DNA of 51,387 nt, taken from NCBI GenBank assembly GCA_012718945.1, contig JAAYBL010000019.1:1-51387 (forward strand), written 5' to 3'. This DNA comes from Bacteroidales bacterium. GTDB lineage: Bacteria > Bacteroidota > Bacteroidia > Bacteroidales > UBA1402. The translations under genes and the position numbers were made by a program. Below the pieces are notes generated by a model, which saw nothing but the letters and a program-made list of their open reading frames with translations, had not been told where the DNA came from and did not search any database. This document shows, one piece after another, positions 1-8,044 of the stretch (within the stretch, counting starts at the first letter, position 1; each line of letters starts with the position of its first letter).

Positions 1-2
1 AC

Positions 3-401
3 CGTCAACAAATGACCGTTTTCCCTGACGGGAGCAGTGGTAAACCAGCTGTGACCCACTATCGGGTGCTCGAACGATTGGGGTATGTAACCCTGCTGGA
101 ATGCAGGCTTGAAACAGGCAGAACCCATCAGATCAGAGCCCACATGAAACACATCGGTCATCCCTTGTTCAATGACGAACGCTACGGCGGACACGAAATA
201 CTTAAGGGGACGACTTACGCCAAATATACCCAGTTTGTCCGCAATTGCTTCGAGTTGTGTCCGCGGCAGGCTTTGCATGCCAGGACTTTAGGCTTTACAC
301 ATCCCAACGGTGAACACCTGCATTTTGAAGCGCCCCTGCCTGCTGACATGACTGCGTTGATTGAGAAATGGCGTCAGTACACCGCATCAAGAACCATTTA
401 A
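3..401 (+). CDS. RluA/RluD-family pseudouridine synthase, C-terminal part (5' truncated by window)
   Basis: This is the 3' end of a pseudouridine synthase; the start lies before the window and the frame is open from base 3. RluA/RluD enzymes isomerise specific uridines in 23S rRNA or tRNA. The visible part carries the conserved core TGRTHQIRAHMKHIGHP, followed by DERYGG, both hallmarks of this family. The catalytic Asp motif and any S4 domain would be upstream, so the exact target (RluD, RluA or RluC type) cannot be decided. It sits 17 bases before ddl on the same strand. The order RluD-type enzyme, ddl, acyltransferase is, from memory, common in Bacteroidales. Confidence 0.9.
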   Translation, partial: RQQMTVFPDGSSGKPAVTHYRVLERLGYVTLLECRLETGRTHQIRAHMKHIGHPLFNDERYGGHEILKGTTYAKYTQFVRNCFELCPRQALHARTLGFTHPNGEHLHFEAPLPADMTALIEKWRQYTASRTI

Positions 402-406
402 ATACG

Positions 407-414
407 TATCTTAG
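407..414 (+). promoter_or_regulatory. Possible -7 box before ddl (one mismatch)
   Basis: TATCTTAG matches the Bacteroidota -7 consensus TAnnTTTG with one mismatch and lies 4 bases before the ddl ATG. If used, the transcript would be almost leaderless. No clear -33 element is seen, and read-through from the upstream gene is equally possible. Confidence 0.3.
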
Positions 415-418
415 CAAC

Positions 419-1399
419 ATGAAACGAACGATTGCCATCGTATGTGGAGGGGATTCCTCCGAAATGGGTGTCTCACTCAAGAGTGCCCAGGGGCTGTATG
501 GATTCATCGACAAGCATCGCTACAATCCTTTTATTGTCGTACTCAGCAAAGCCTCCTGGAAGGCCATGTTGGATGATGGCGCGGAAGAAGTCATAGATCG
601 TAATGATTTTAGTTTTCAGGATAAGACCGGCCGTCGTGTCAGGTTTGACTTTGCTTGGATCACCATACACGGTACACCGGGCGAGGATGGCCTCCTGCAG
701 GGGTATTTTGAACTGATTGGCCTGCCCTACAGTTGTTGCGGGGTATTAGCCGCCGCCATTACCTTCAATAAGTTTACCTGCAACCAATACCTGAAAGGGT
801 TTGGGGTGAAGGTGGCCGATTCTTTGTTGCTCAGGAAGGGACAAACCATTTCAACGGACGACCTGGTTGCCCGATTAGGTTTGCCCTGCTTCGTTAAATC
901 GAACGTGGGTGGTTCCAGTTTTGGTGTTAGCAAGGTGACGACGCCTGATGACGTTCAACCTGCCATCGAACGGGCATTTAGTGAGGGACCTGAGGTGGTG
1001 GCTGAAGCCTTTCTGAAGGGCACCGAACTTACTTGTGGTTGTTTTAAAACCAAGCAGGAAACCAGGGTGCTGCCTGTGACAGAAGTGGTGCCTCAGAATG
1101 ATTTTTTCGATTACGATGCCAAGTATAATGGTCAGGTTCAGGAAATTACACCAGCCCGTATCAGTGAGGAATTGACCAAACGCGTTCAACAGATTACCTC
1201 ATTGATTTACGATATCCTTGGCTGCAAGGGTATCATCAGAGTCGATTATATTATAACAGAAGAGGGTATCAACCTTCTTGAGGTAAATACCACACCGGGG
1301 ATGACGGCGACAAGTTTCATTCCTCAACAAGTAGCTGCAGCTGGTCTGACCATGACCGATGTCATGACCACTGTGATTGAAGACAGTTTTGACGCTTAA
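419..1399 (+). CDS. ddl: D-alanine--D-alanine ligase
   Basis: Cytoplasmic ATP-grasp enzyme joining two D-alanines for the peptidoglycan stem peptide. The protein is 326 aa, normal for the family, when started at MKRTIAIVCGG rather than at the ORF-track start 51 bases upstream, which would overlap the preceding gene. The N-terminal domain has GGDSSE. The ATP-grasp domain follows, with FVKSNVGGSSFGVSK and a C-terminal magnesium-binding segment (GIIRVDYIITEEGINLLEVNTTPGMT, here read as two adjoining motifs) ending in the usual E-x-N and PGMT. The acyltransferase gene follows after 11 bases, so co-transcription is likely. The other D-Ala-D-Ala gene here, the PBP4-type peptidase at 5.3 kb, acts on the product of this pathway. 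Confidence 0.95.
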   Translation: MKRTIAIVCGGDSSEMGVSLKSAQGLYGFIDKHRYNPFIVVLSKASWKAMLDDGAEEVIDRNDFSFQDKTGRRVRFDFAWITIHGTPGEDGLLQGYFELIGLPYSCCGVLAAAITFNKFTCNQYLKGFGVKVADSLLLRKGQTISTDDLVARLGLPCFVKSNVGGSSFGVSKVTTPDDVQPAIERAFSEGPEVVAEAFLKGTELTCGCFKTKQETRVLPVTEVVPQNDFFDYDAKYNGQVQEITPARISEELTKRVQQITSLIYDILGCKGIIRVDYIITEEGINLLEVNTTPGMTATSFIPQQVAAAGLTMTDVMTTVIEDSFDA

Positions 1400-1410
1400 T
1401 ACATTAAACC

Positions 1411-2571
1411 ATGGAAGCCAAACGATTTGATGAGATTCGCTCCTTTTACGACAAGGAAGTCCCCGAAGTAGTGCAACGACTTCTGGATGATCCATCCTTT
1501 TGCGAGGCCTTGAAACGCCTTTTCCCTACTATCCCTTTGATTGAACACGCCGACGCTATGCGCTCCTGTAAGAATGTCGGCGAATTCCAGCGTAGAATCA
1601 TTTACCCGGTAATCAGAAATCTTGCCGACAAGACCACGGCTGCTCTTGATTTGTCGGGGTTCAAATACCTGGACAAAAGTCAATCATACACCTTCATCAC
1701 CAACCATAGGGATATTATCCTTGATTCGGCGTTCCTGGATATACTCTTGATTGAAAAGGGTTTGGATACTTTCGAAATCGCCATTGGCGATAACCTGCTG
1801 GCTTTTCCCTGGATAAAGGACATTGTACGGCTCAATAAGAGTTTTCTGGTGAAGCGCAATTTGTCCGTGAGACAACAATTGATGGCATCATTGGAGTTGT
1901 CCTCCTACATCCAACATGTGCTGCACGACAAGAATCAATCTATTTGGATAGCACAGCGGGAGGGCCGTGCCAAGGATTCAGACGATCGCACCCAGGAAAG
2001 TGTCTTGAAAATGTTAAATCTGTGTGGTACCGGTAGCGTTTTGGAAAATCTTGCGTCTATTCAATTAGTACCGGTTTCCATATCGTACGAGTATGATCCG
2101 TGTGATTACCTCAAAGCGATGGAAATGCAGCTCAAGCGCGACAATCCGTCTTACGTCAAGACAAGAGGCGATGACTTATTGAACATGCAAACCGGACTGA
2201 TGGGATTTAAGGGACGTGTCTTCTACAAAGTCACGCCTTGTATTTCAAAAGAACTAACCGAAATGGAGGCAAGCGGTATGCACAAGAATGAATTGTTTGA
2301 GAACGTTGCCAAGTTGATTGACCACAGGATACACATGAATTATCATTTGTACCCAGGCAACTATGTGGCTGCCGATATGTTGGACGGCTTGAATCAGTTT
2401 GCTCACAGCTATTCGGCCAAGGAAAAGGAACAGTTTGCGTCCTACCTCAAACAGCAACTGGATAAAATCGACTTGCCCAACAAAGATGAAGATTTTCTCA
2501 GAAAGCGTATGCTGGAAATGTATGCCAACCCTTTAAAAAACAAAAAGCAAGCTGATGCTGTCATGCGTTAA
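1411..2571 (+). CDS. 1-acyl-glycerol-3-phosphate acyltransferase-like protein
   Basis: A 386 aa protein resembling glycerolipid acyltransferases (PlsB/PlsC superfamily), which move an acyl chain onto glycerol phosphate or lysophosphatidate at the inner membrane. The supporting stretch runs from about residue 90: FITNHRDIILDSAFL looks like the catalytic motif I, and IWIAQREGRAKDSDDRTQ looks like the substrate-binding EGxR motif. Motif I reads H-x5-D rather than the canonical H-x4-D, which is odd. No obvious transmembrane segment or signal peptide is present. It follows ddl by 11 bases and precedes two NigD-like lipoproteins. The precise acyl acceptor is not shown by sequence. Family membership is fairly secure, but substrate is inference. 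Confidence 0.75.
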   Translation: MEAKRFDEIRSFYDKEVPEVVQRLLDDPSFCEALKRLFPTIPLIEHADAMRSCKNVGEFQRRIIYPVIRNLADKTTAALDLSGFKYLDKSQSYTFITNHRDIILDSAFLDILLIEKGLDTFEIAIGDNLLAFPWIKDIVRLNKSFLVKRNLSVRQQLMASLELSSYIQHVLHDKNQSIWIAQREGRAKDSDDRTQESVLKMLNLCGTGSVLENLASIQLVPVSISYEYDPCDYLKAMEMQLKRDNPSYVKTRGDDLLNMQTGLMGFKGRVFYKVTPCISKELTEMEASGMHKNELFENVAKLIDHRIHMNYHLYPGNYVAADMLDGLNQFAHSYSAKEKEQFASYLKQQLDKIDLPNKDEDFLRKRMLEMYANPLKNKKQADAVMR

Positions 2572-2586
2572 CACATGATGATTCCT

Positions 2587-3291
2587 ATGAAAAAGCTACT
2601 CCCCTTGTTTGCCGTCTTTATGTTGACGGTTAGTGTTACATCTTGTTTGGATTGGGATAATGAAGAGGAACTCTCGTACCTGACTTGGGCGACGGTGACT
2701 TCCAATGAAAAAGCACCAACCTTAAGGGCCGACAATGGAATGATCCTGGAGGTCTTGAACAATGTCTTGACAGACACCACGTTCTACGAGATCGGTGACA
2801 GGGTTTACCTTCAATATACGTATGGGGACACCTCCCAGGCAAACGGTACCCATTATCCCATCTATTTGTCCAACTACATGAAGATGGTGACTAAATCGTA
2901 TGTGACCGTGGCCAATGATACGGACGATGTGTATCTGTCCAAGCCTTTTTCAAGGGTTAATTCAGCCATTTTATCGGGTGGTTATCTAAATTGCATCCTA
3001 CAGACATTTGCCTCCTACGCTACCCTCAATACGGTTGAATTGGTGCGTTACAAGGTGGAAGAACAAAACCTGCCCACGGATACCCTGCCTGTTATTCTGA
3101 TGACGTTGAAACACAATGCGACGTCGGTTGATTATAATTATGTGCAGATGAGGGGACTGAGCTATAGTTTGGATTCCCTTGCCACTGAGTTTCCCCAGGC
3201 GAAGACGTTCAAACTGCGCTTATCCTGGACGGACGACAGCAAATTCAACACCTTCGACTTGCTATACTCCCCTTCCTCCAATACCCCGTAA
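2587..3291 (+). CDS. NigD-like lipoprotein (first of tandem pair)
   Basis: A secreted lipoprotein of about 234 aa. The N-terminus MKKLLPLFAVFMLTVSVTSC is a lipoprotein signal with the lipobox Cys in TSCLDWD. Acidic residues just after the Cys fit the Bacteroidota signal for surface or outer-membrane export. The body is beta-rich and resembles NigD-like proteins (nigerythrin-locus NigD N- and C-terminal domains), with a typical VGDRVYLQYTY-like turn (IGDRVYLQYTY here) and a C-terminal LKHNATS segment. Two ATGs lie upstream, at 2575 and 2578; I chose the third because Lys-Lys opens the signal peptide. Function of the family is unknown. A second family member starts 6 bases downstream. Confidence 0.75.
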   Translation: MKKLLPLFAVFMLTVSVTSCLDWDNEEELSYLTWATVTSNEKAPTLRADNGMILEVLNNVLTDTTFYEIGDRVYLQYTYGDTSQANGTHYPIYLSNYMKMVTKSYVTVANDTDDVYLSKPFSRVNSAILSGGYLNCILQTFASYATLNTVELVRYKVEEQNLPTDTLPVILMTLKHNATSVDYNYVQMRGLSYSLDSLATEFPQAKTFKLRLSWTDDSKFNTFDLLYSPSSNTP

Positions 3292-3297
3292 CCGCAC

Positions 3298-4011
3298 ATG
3301 GTCAAGCGTCTTAGGATTCTGTTGGTCGGATTGACCGTCGTCGCTCTGCTGAGTGTCGGCTGCTCCGATGAATACAAGGATATGACGACGTCCTTTCAGA
3401 CAGATCTATGTGTGATTGCGCAATCACACACAAATCAGTCTCTAAGTTTGATTACAGACCTTGGAGCGTTACTGTTCCCTGCTGCTGAATTGGATAGTCA
3501 ATACTATAAGGTCGGTGACCGTTACCTGGTGACGTACATCCCCATGGACTCTACGGGGACCACTCCCGGTAAACTATTGGCCGTTAGTGGCAGGCCTGTT
3601 CGTGTGTTGGAAATGCAACCGGTGTTGGTCAAGCCCATCCTTGATCCATCCGATTCAACAGGGGCGTTGGGTGACGACCCCGTTAAATTGATCACTTTTC
3701 CCTGGCTGGGTGGCGGTTTTCTGAATATGGAATTCAAACTTCGTTACCACAACGAAACCATCAAACATGGTGTTTTTCTGATGGCTGATTCAACCGTCGC
3801 TCGACAGGATGGAACAACGATTTACTTGACGTTCAAGCACAATGCCAATGGCGATGGGGCTAATTTGCAAGCCACCTCATTGGTATCCTTCTCATTGTCT
3901 TCTCTTCCCGATGTCGCGCTGGCTGACAGCCTGGTGGTCAGTCTGCTTGAGTGGACGGATAATGGCAACATTATTAATAGCTACAGGTTGCCCAATCGGG
4001 TGAATAAATGA
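3298..4011 (+). CDS. NigD-like lipoprotein (second of tandem pair)
   Basis: A 237 aa lipoprotein with signal MVKRLRILLVGLTVVALLSVGC and lipobox Cys at about residue 22. It shares the layout of the preceding gene: VGDRYLVTYIP early in the barrel-like N-domain and LTFKHNANGDG in the C-domain. Overall identity by eye is low, so the duplication is old or the two have diverged in function. The 6-base gap to the first copy indicates one transcript. The gene converges on the PerM-type transporter with only 11 bases between the stops and no convincing terminator. Function unknown. Confidence 0.72.
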   Translation: MVKRLRILLVGLTVVALLSVGCSDEYKDMTTSFQTDLCVIAQSHTNQSLSLITDLGALLFPAAELDSQYYKVGDRYLVTYIPMDSTGTTPGKLLAVSGRPVRVLEMQPVLVKPILDPSDSTGALGDDPVKLITFPWLGGGFLNMEFKLRYHNETIKHGVFLMADSTVARQDGTTIYLTFKHNANGDGANLQATSLVSFSLSSLPDVALADSLVVSLLEWTDNGNIINSYRLPNRVNK

Positions 4012-4022
4012 CCTTTCGGTCG

Positions 4023-5216
4023 TTAGGAATCCAAGGTGTTTTCTTCGTTTGCAGGGGCCTCTTCTTCGGAAGGGTGCTTGTCGTTGCCGGCAACTTGTTC
4101 CCAGCGGCTATCCGGGTCAAGTACCAGCTTTTCAATCATGGCTCCTTTGATGACAAAACGACGGTAATAGGAGATCATGAGGGTCGTGACCGGTAGGGCC
4201 AGAATCATGCCCACCATGCCGAACAAGGCCCCCCAAATGGAAAGTGACAGCAAGATGATGGCTGGATTCAGTCCTGTGGCTTTACCCATGATGTTGGGGG
4301 TAAGCAGCACTTCCTCGATGATTTGGACGATGGCAAATACGGCTAGAATGGACACGGCTACCCAGAAAAAGTTCTGATCGTACTCGGCTGCCTTAATGGC
4401 GCCCAGCAAGAGACCTGGCAAAATGGCGACCGTTTGCAGGTAGGGCACCATGTTCATTAAGCCGGCTGTCAAACCAAATATGATGCCCATGGGTAGGTTA
4501 ATGATGCTGAAGCCGATGGCAAACAGGATACCCACAATAAAGGCAATCAAGGCCTGTCCCCTGAAATACTTGTTCATGCCTTCTTTAAGGTCTTCGCCCA
4601 CTTGCAGGATGAAAGGTCTGTAATGCTTGGGAATCAGCTCAATCCAGTTGGTGGAAATGTGCTCATAATCCTTGAGGATGAAGATGAGGTACAACAAGAC
4701 CATAAAGGATAATACGACATTGATGATAACACTGCCAGCCTTGGTGAAAACAGTCCAGAGATGGGGCAGTATGGCCTTAAACAGGCTCTCCAGATTATCA
4801 AAAGAGAGGGTGGATGTATCAAAACTTCCCAAAAACTGTTGAATGGTTGCCAGGATGGCAGGAGGTACCTCAATCCCCAGTGTATTGTCAGCAATCATGC
4901 GGTTGACAATCTCCATGGCTTTCTTGGTTTCTTCAATGACAGGTGGGATGAGTAGATAGGCCATTAAAAAGAGTACACCAAATACTGTCAACAAGGTAAC
5001 GGTGATGGCAAGGATGCGGTTTTTCAACCTGAGTTTGTATTGAAAAAAGTGCATCAGGGGGTACATAAGGTAGGCCAGTAGCCAAGCCAGCAAGAAGGGG
5101 AGGAGTACGTCGCTCAATCGGTTGACCAACAGACCTGTGGCCACTAGGATGATGACCCCTATGATGATGCGTACGATGCGGTCCAGGGTAAAGGGCTTTC
5201 TGGTGTTCGGGCTCAT
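4023..5216 (-). CDS. AI-2E/PerM family membrane transporter
   Basis: A polytopic inner-membrane protein of 397 aa in the AI-2E family transporter (PerM, UPF0118) superfamily. Members export small molecules or act as ion antiporters; the substrate cannot be read here. Hydrophobic segments are near the start (IVRIIIGVIILVATGLLV, then DVLLPFLLAWLLAYLM) and in the C-terminal half, with family-like GIIFGLTAGLMNMVPYLQT and NPAIILLSLSIWGALFGMVG. I use the ATG giving MSPNTRKPFTLDRI; the ORF-track start 150 bases upstream would lie beyond the gene's own -7 box. The tail is acidic. It is divergent from the PBP4-type gene. Confidence 0.88.
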   Translation of the reverse strand: MSPNTRKPFTLDRIVRIIIGVIILVATGLLVNRLSDVLLPFLLAWLLAYLMYPLMHFFQYKLRLKNRILAITVTLLTVFGVLFLMAYLLIPPVIEETKKAMEIVNRMIADNTLGIEVPPAILATIQQFLGSFDTSTLSFDNLESLFKAILPHLWTVFTKAGSVIINVVLSFMVLLYLIFILKDYEHISTNWIELIPKHYRPFILQVGEDLKEGMNKYFRGQALIAFIVGILFAIGFSIINLPMGIIFGLTAGLMNMVPYLQTVAILPGLLLGAIKAAEYDQNFFWVAVSILAVFAIVQIIEEVLLTPNIMGKATGLNPAIILLSLSIWGALFGMVGMILALPVTTLMISYYRRFVIKGAMIEKLVLDPDSRWEQVAGNDKHPSEEEAPANEENTLDS

Positions 5217-5250
5217 GGTTGATTGGTTTATGTACGGATGGCGGTCACCG

Positions 5251-5258
5251 CAAATATA
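5251..5258 (-). promoter_or_regulatory. -7 box of the PerM-family gene
   Basis: On the minus strand this reads TATATTTG, an exact match to TAnnTTTG, about 35 bases before the chosen ATG. No good -33 TTTG is visible at the normal spacing. It faces away from the plus-strand box at 5292. Confidence 0.6.
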
Positions 5259-5291
5259 GGTAAGAATTGCGGTGGATTGAATGCCAAGTCG

Positions 5292-5299
5292 TACATTTG
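5292..5299 (+). promoter_or_regulatory. -7 box of the PBP4-type gene
   Basis: TACATTTG is an exact TAnnTTTG match ending 14 bases before the ATG at 5314, so the leader would be very short. A TTG at 5267-5269 lies 22 bases upstream, slightly long for a -33 element. Confidence 0.6.
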
Positions 5300-5313
5300 T
5301 TAAAAATTGACGC

Positions 5314-6780
5314 ATGAAACTGTCTTTGCTCTCTTTGTTGATGATCTGCGGATTGGCCTTCAACATGAAGGCTGAGGAGACGCCCGTTGTTGGTAAGCGT
5401 CAACCGCTGTCCGGGCATGTGGAAAGCATATCATGCGATTTGACTGGTCCCCGTTACCGTCAATCCCTGGTGGCTCTTGCAACATTGGATGCGTCATCTG
5501 GCCAGGTGATAACAGCGTACAACAGCGATTTACCTTTGGTTCCAGCCTCCGTCCTGAAATTAGTGACGACAGCCACGGCGCTTGAGTTGCTGGGACCTGA
5601 ACACCGCTTCGAGACAGGATTGGACTATGTGGGCACCTTAAAAAATGGTGTTTTGGAGGGTGACCTGGTTATCAGGGGCGGTGGCGATCCGACCTTAGGC
5701 TCCAAACATCTTGGCGAAAACAGTGATGCTTACTTGTCAACGTTGATTTCCCAAGTGAAAGCCGCCGGCATCAAGGCGGTCAAGGGACGGGTAGTCGGTG
5801 ATGCTGGCCTTTTTGATGAGGAACCCCTTTCGCCCTATTGGTTGTGGGAAGACATAGGCAACTATTACGCCGCCGGGATCTGCGGTTTAGGCGTGAGGGA
5901 TAACAGCTATACGTTGAACTTGCGTTCAGGGGCTCCAGGTAGCAACCCCGATGTCTTAGGCACTGAACCTCCATTGCCGCGCTTGCAGATTGACAATCAT
6001 CTGGTGGCGGCTCCCAACAATAAGGACAGTGCTTACCTCTATGGGCAGCCCTATGATTGGCATCGCAGCCTGCATGGCACCATGCCGGCCAATAAAGCAT
6101 TCTTCAGTATCAAGGGTGATCTGCCCGATCCTCCCTTGTATGCGGCTTCAGCCTTGCGTGATGCCTTGGTAAAGAACGGAATCACGGTAGATAAGGCACC
6201 GGCAACTCTACGGACATACTCCCTGCCTAAGGCCAAATGCGTTCGCTTGGGAGTCGTGAAATCACCCCCGCTCAAACAGATTATCACCATTATTCATCAT
6301 CACAGTGACAATATCTATGCTGAATATTTGTTGCGCCAGTTAGCGGGGGTGCAGTATGCGCCTCCCTATACGGCCAGGCAAGGTTTGTCTGTCATTTACG
6401 ATTACTGGCAACGCAAAGGACTGGATACCGATGGTTTGTTGATGGTCGATGGGTCGGGTTTGTCACCGGTCAACCGCTTGTCTGCTCGTTTTTTAGGTGA
6501 CTTGTTGGCCTTCATGAGCAGTCGTAGCAACTATGGCGAGGTTTTTGAGGCAACGTTGCCCAAGGCTGGTATGGAAGGTACGGTGGCTTCCTTTCTGAAA
6601 GGGACATCCCTGGCTGGCAAGTTCAGGCTGAAAAGTGGATCCAACCAGTATACCACGGCCTATGCCGGTTATGGTTCCCTCAATGGGACAAAGCAGGTGG
6701 TTGTGATGTTGGTGAATCATACAAACTTGTCCCCATGGCAGATACGTAAGGATATGGCTGATTTCTTGCTTGGACGTTGA
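5314..6780 (+). CDS. dacB: D-alanyl-D-alanine carboxypeptidase/endopeptidase, PBP4 type
   Basis: A 488 aa periplasmic serine peptidase of the S13 family (class C PBP). It removes terminal D-Ala or cuts D-Ala-meso-DAP crosslinks in peptidoglycan. The signal peptide is MKLSLLSLLMICGLAFNMKA. The three active-site motifs are in order: SVLK (Ser at residue 79, within PASVLKLVTT), SDN (in HHHSDNIYAEY) and KSG (in RLKSGSNQYTTAYAGYG), the last replacing the usual KTG as in many S13 enzymes. The large insert between the first two motifs, with GDLVIRGGGDPTLGS, is typical of PBP4. Length is normal. It overlaps no neighbour when the next gene starts at 6818. Confidence 0.92.
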   Translation: MKLSLLSLLMICGLAFNMKAEETPVVGKRQPLSGHVESISCDLTGPRYRQSLVALATLDASSGQVITAYNSDLPLVPASVLKLVTTATALELLGPEHRFETGLDYVGTLKNGVLEGDLVIRGGGDPTLGSKHLGENSDAYLSTLISQVKAAGIKAVKGRVVGDAGLFDEEPLSPYWLWEDIGNYYAAGICGLGVRDNSYTLNLRSGAPGSNPDVLGTEPPLPRLQIDNHLVAAPNNKDSAYLYGQPYDWHRSLHGTMPANKAFFSIKGDLPDPPLYAASALRDALVKNGITVDKAPATLRTYSLPKAKCVRLGVVKSPPLKQIITIIHHHSDNIYAEYLLRQLAGVQYAPPYTARQGLSVIYDYWQRKGLDTDGLLMVDGSGLSPVNRLSARFLGDLLAFMSSRSNYGEVFEATLPKAGMEGTVASFLKGTSLAGKFRLKSGSNQYTTAYAGYGSLNGTKQVVVMLVNHTNLSPWQIRKDMADFLLGR

Positions 6781-6788
6781 TTTTTTTC

Positions 6789-6796
6789 TACTTTTG
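6789..6796 (+). promoter_or_regulatory. -7 box of the conserved hypothetical gene at 6818
   Basis: TACTTTTG is an exact TAnnTTTG match directly after the dacB stop codon and 21 bases before the ATG at 6818. It argues against the longer ORF-track start at 6770, which lies upstream of the box. Confidence 0.55.
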
Positions 6797-6817
6797 TGCG
6801 CTGAAAACGAACGTCTC

Positions 6818-7339
6818 ATGAATGCCGATGCGCTTATTGTACAGGAAGTCCAGGAACTGCGGTTGCTGGTTAAGGGACTGAGCAGGATAGAGGCGTTTCC
6901 TGCTGAGCTACTGGAACTGATGGTGGCAAAACTGGATCGCCTGGAAAATCTGTTGGCTTCGGATTCAGAGGAGATGAGCTTCGCTTCCGAAGAACAATTG
7001 GTTCAACCTACCACCTCCGACGAACAACAGGTTCAACCCACCGTACAAGAAATCCATGAGCCTCTACCCGAGGTGGCTCCCTCCGTTTCTGAAGGACGCC
7101 TCGAACACATAAAGGTCTCGCTGACATTGAACGATAGGTTCCTTTTTCAACGAGAGCTATTTGGCAATAATCCTCAGCGCATGGCCGCCTTCTTTAGCGA
7201 GTTGAGCCAATTATCTTCCCTACCGGAGGCCAGTACCTTGCTTAAGACCTACTGCCCCGATTCCGGGCAGACGGAAGGACATGCCGCGCTGACGGCCCTT
7301 ATGGAACAATGGTTTCCCGCCCCTACGGGCTTAGAGTAA
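6818..7339 (+). CDS. Conserved Bacteroidota hypothetical protein
   Basis: A soluble protein of 173 aa with no signal peptide or membrane segment. The N-terminal third (MNADALIVQEVQELRLLVKGL onward) is rich in Leu and Glu and likely helical or coiled. A polar, Gln/Glu/Pro-rich linker follows at about residues 50-95. The C-terminal part contains SLTLNDRFLFQRELFGNN, a stretch I recognise as recurring in uncharacterised Bacteroidota proteins, where it is followed by a helical region as here. No enzymatic motif is visible. The ATG at 6818 is preferred because a -7 box lies just upstream. It is followed 6 bases later by rsmI, suggesting co-transcription, but no functional link is proven. Confidence 0.78.
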   Translation: MNADALIVQEVQELRLLVKGLSRIEAFPAELLELMVAKLDRLENLLASDSEEMSFASEEQLVQPTTSDEQQVQPTVQEIHEPLPEVAPSVSEGRLEHIKVSLTLNDRFLFQRELFGNNPQRMAAFFSELSQLSSLPEASTLLKTYCPDSGQTEGHAALTALMEQWFPAPTGLE

Positions 7340-7345
7340 TCCGAC

Positions 7346-8020
7346 ATGGCAACCTTAACCATCGTGCCCACACCGGTGGGTAATCTGGAAGACATCACGC
7401 TGAGAGCATTGACAGTCTTGAAAAGTTGTGATGTGATTCTGGCCGAAGACACCAGGACGACGGGTGTGCTGCTCAAACACTATGGGATTACAACACCCAT
7501 GCTTTCTCACCATAAGTTTAATGAACACAAAACCGTGGAAAACCTGGTCAAACGTCTGCAAGGCGGTGAGTCCATGGCTTTGGTCTCTGATGCTGGCACG
7601 CCTTGCATCTCTGATCCCGGTTTTTTATTGGTTAGACAATGTGTTGCAGAAGGCGTGACGGTCGAATGCCTGCCCGGCGCAACAGCGATGGTCCCTGCCT
7701 TGGTCGTTTCAGGTTTGCCCTCCGACCGCTTCCATTTTGAAGGCTTCCTGCCCGTCAAAAAAGGTAGGCAAACCCGTCTGAAACAACTTGCAGTCTTGCC
7801 TGTGACAGTTGTGTTGTATGAATCACCTTATAGGGTGTTAAAAACATTGACTCAGTTGGCTGAGTTCTTTGGTGCTGAACGACAAGCTTCTGCCTCCAGA
7901 GAAATCAGTAAACACTTTGAAGAAACCGTGAGGGGATCACTCTCCGAATTGGTTGACCATTTTACAGCCCACGAGCCCAGGGGGGAGTTCGTGTTGGTCA
8001 TTGCCGGTACCCCTGAATAA
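7346..8020 (+). CDS. rsmI: 16S rRNA 2'-O-ribose C1402 methyltransferase
   Basis: SAM-dependent enzyme methylating the 2'-OH of C1402 in the decoding centre of 16S rRNA. Family hallmarks are IVPTPVGNLEDITLRAL at the N-terminus, LAEDTRTTGVLLKHYGI, then SDAGTPCISDPGF and the CLPGATAMVPALVVSGLP segment forming the tetrapyrrole-methylase-like SAM pocket. At 224 aa it lacks the C-terminal extension of the longer E. coli enzyme (about 286 aa), which is usual in Bacteroidota. It starts 6 bases after the conserved hypothetical gene. The downstream lipoprotein gene begins 24 bases after its stop. Confidence 0.95.
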   Translation: MATLTIVPTPVGNLEDITLRALTVLKSCDVILAEDTRTTGVLLKHYGITTPMLSHHKFNEHKTVENLVKRLQGGESMALVSDAGTPCISDPGFLLVRQCVAEGVTVECLPGATAMVPALVVSGLPSDRFHFEGFLPVKKGRQTRLKQLAVLPVTVVLYESPYRVLKTLTQLAEFFGAERQASASREISKHFEETVRGSLSELVDHFTAHEPRGEFVLVIAGTPE

Positions 8021-8044
8021 CTATCCATTAATTCATTGATAAAA

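Noticed and set aside
4010-4021. GACC-TTTC-GGTC hairpin at the junction of the second NigD-like gene and the PerM-type gene
   Set aside because: Only 4 bp of stem and no T-tract on either strand, so not called as a terminator.
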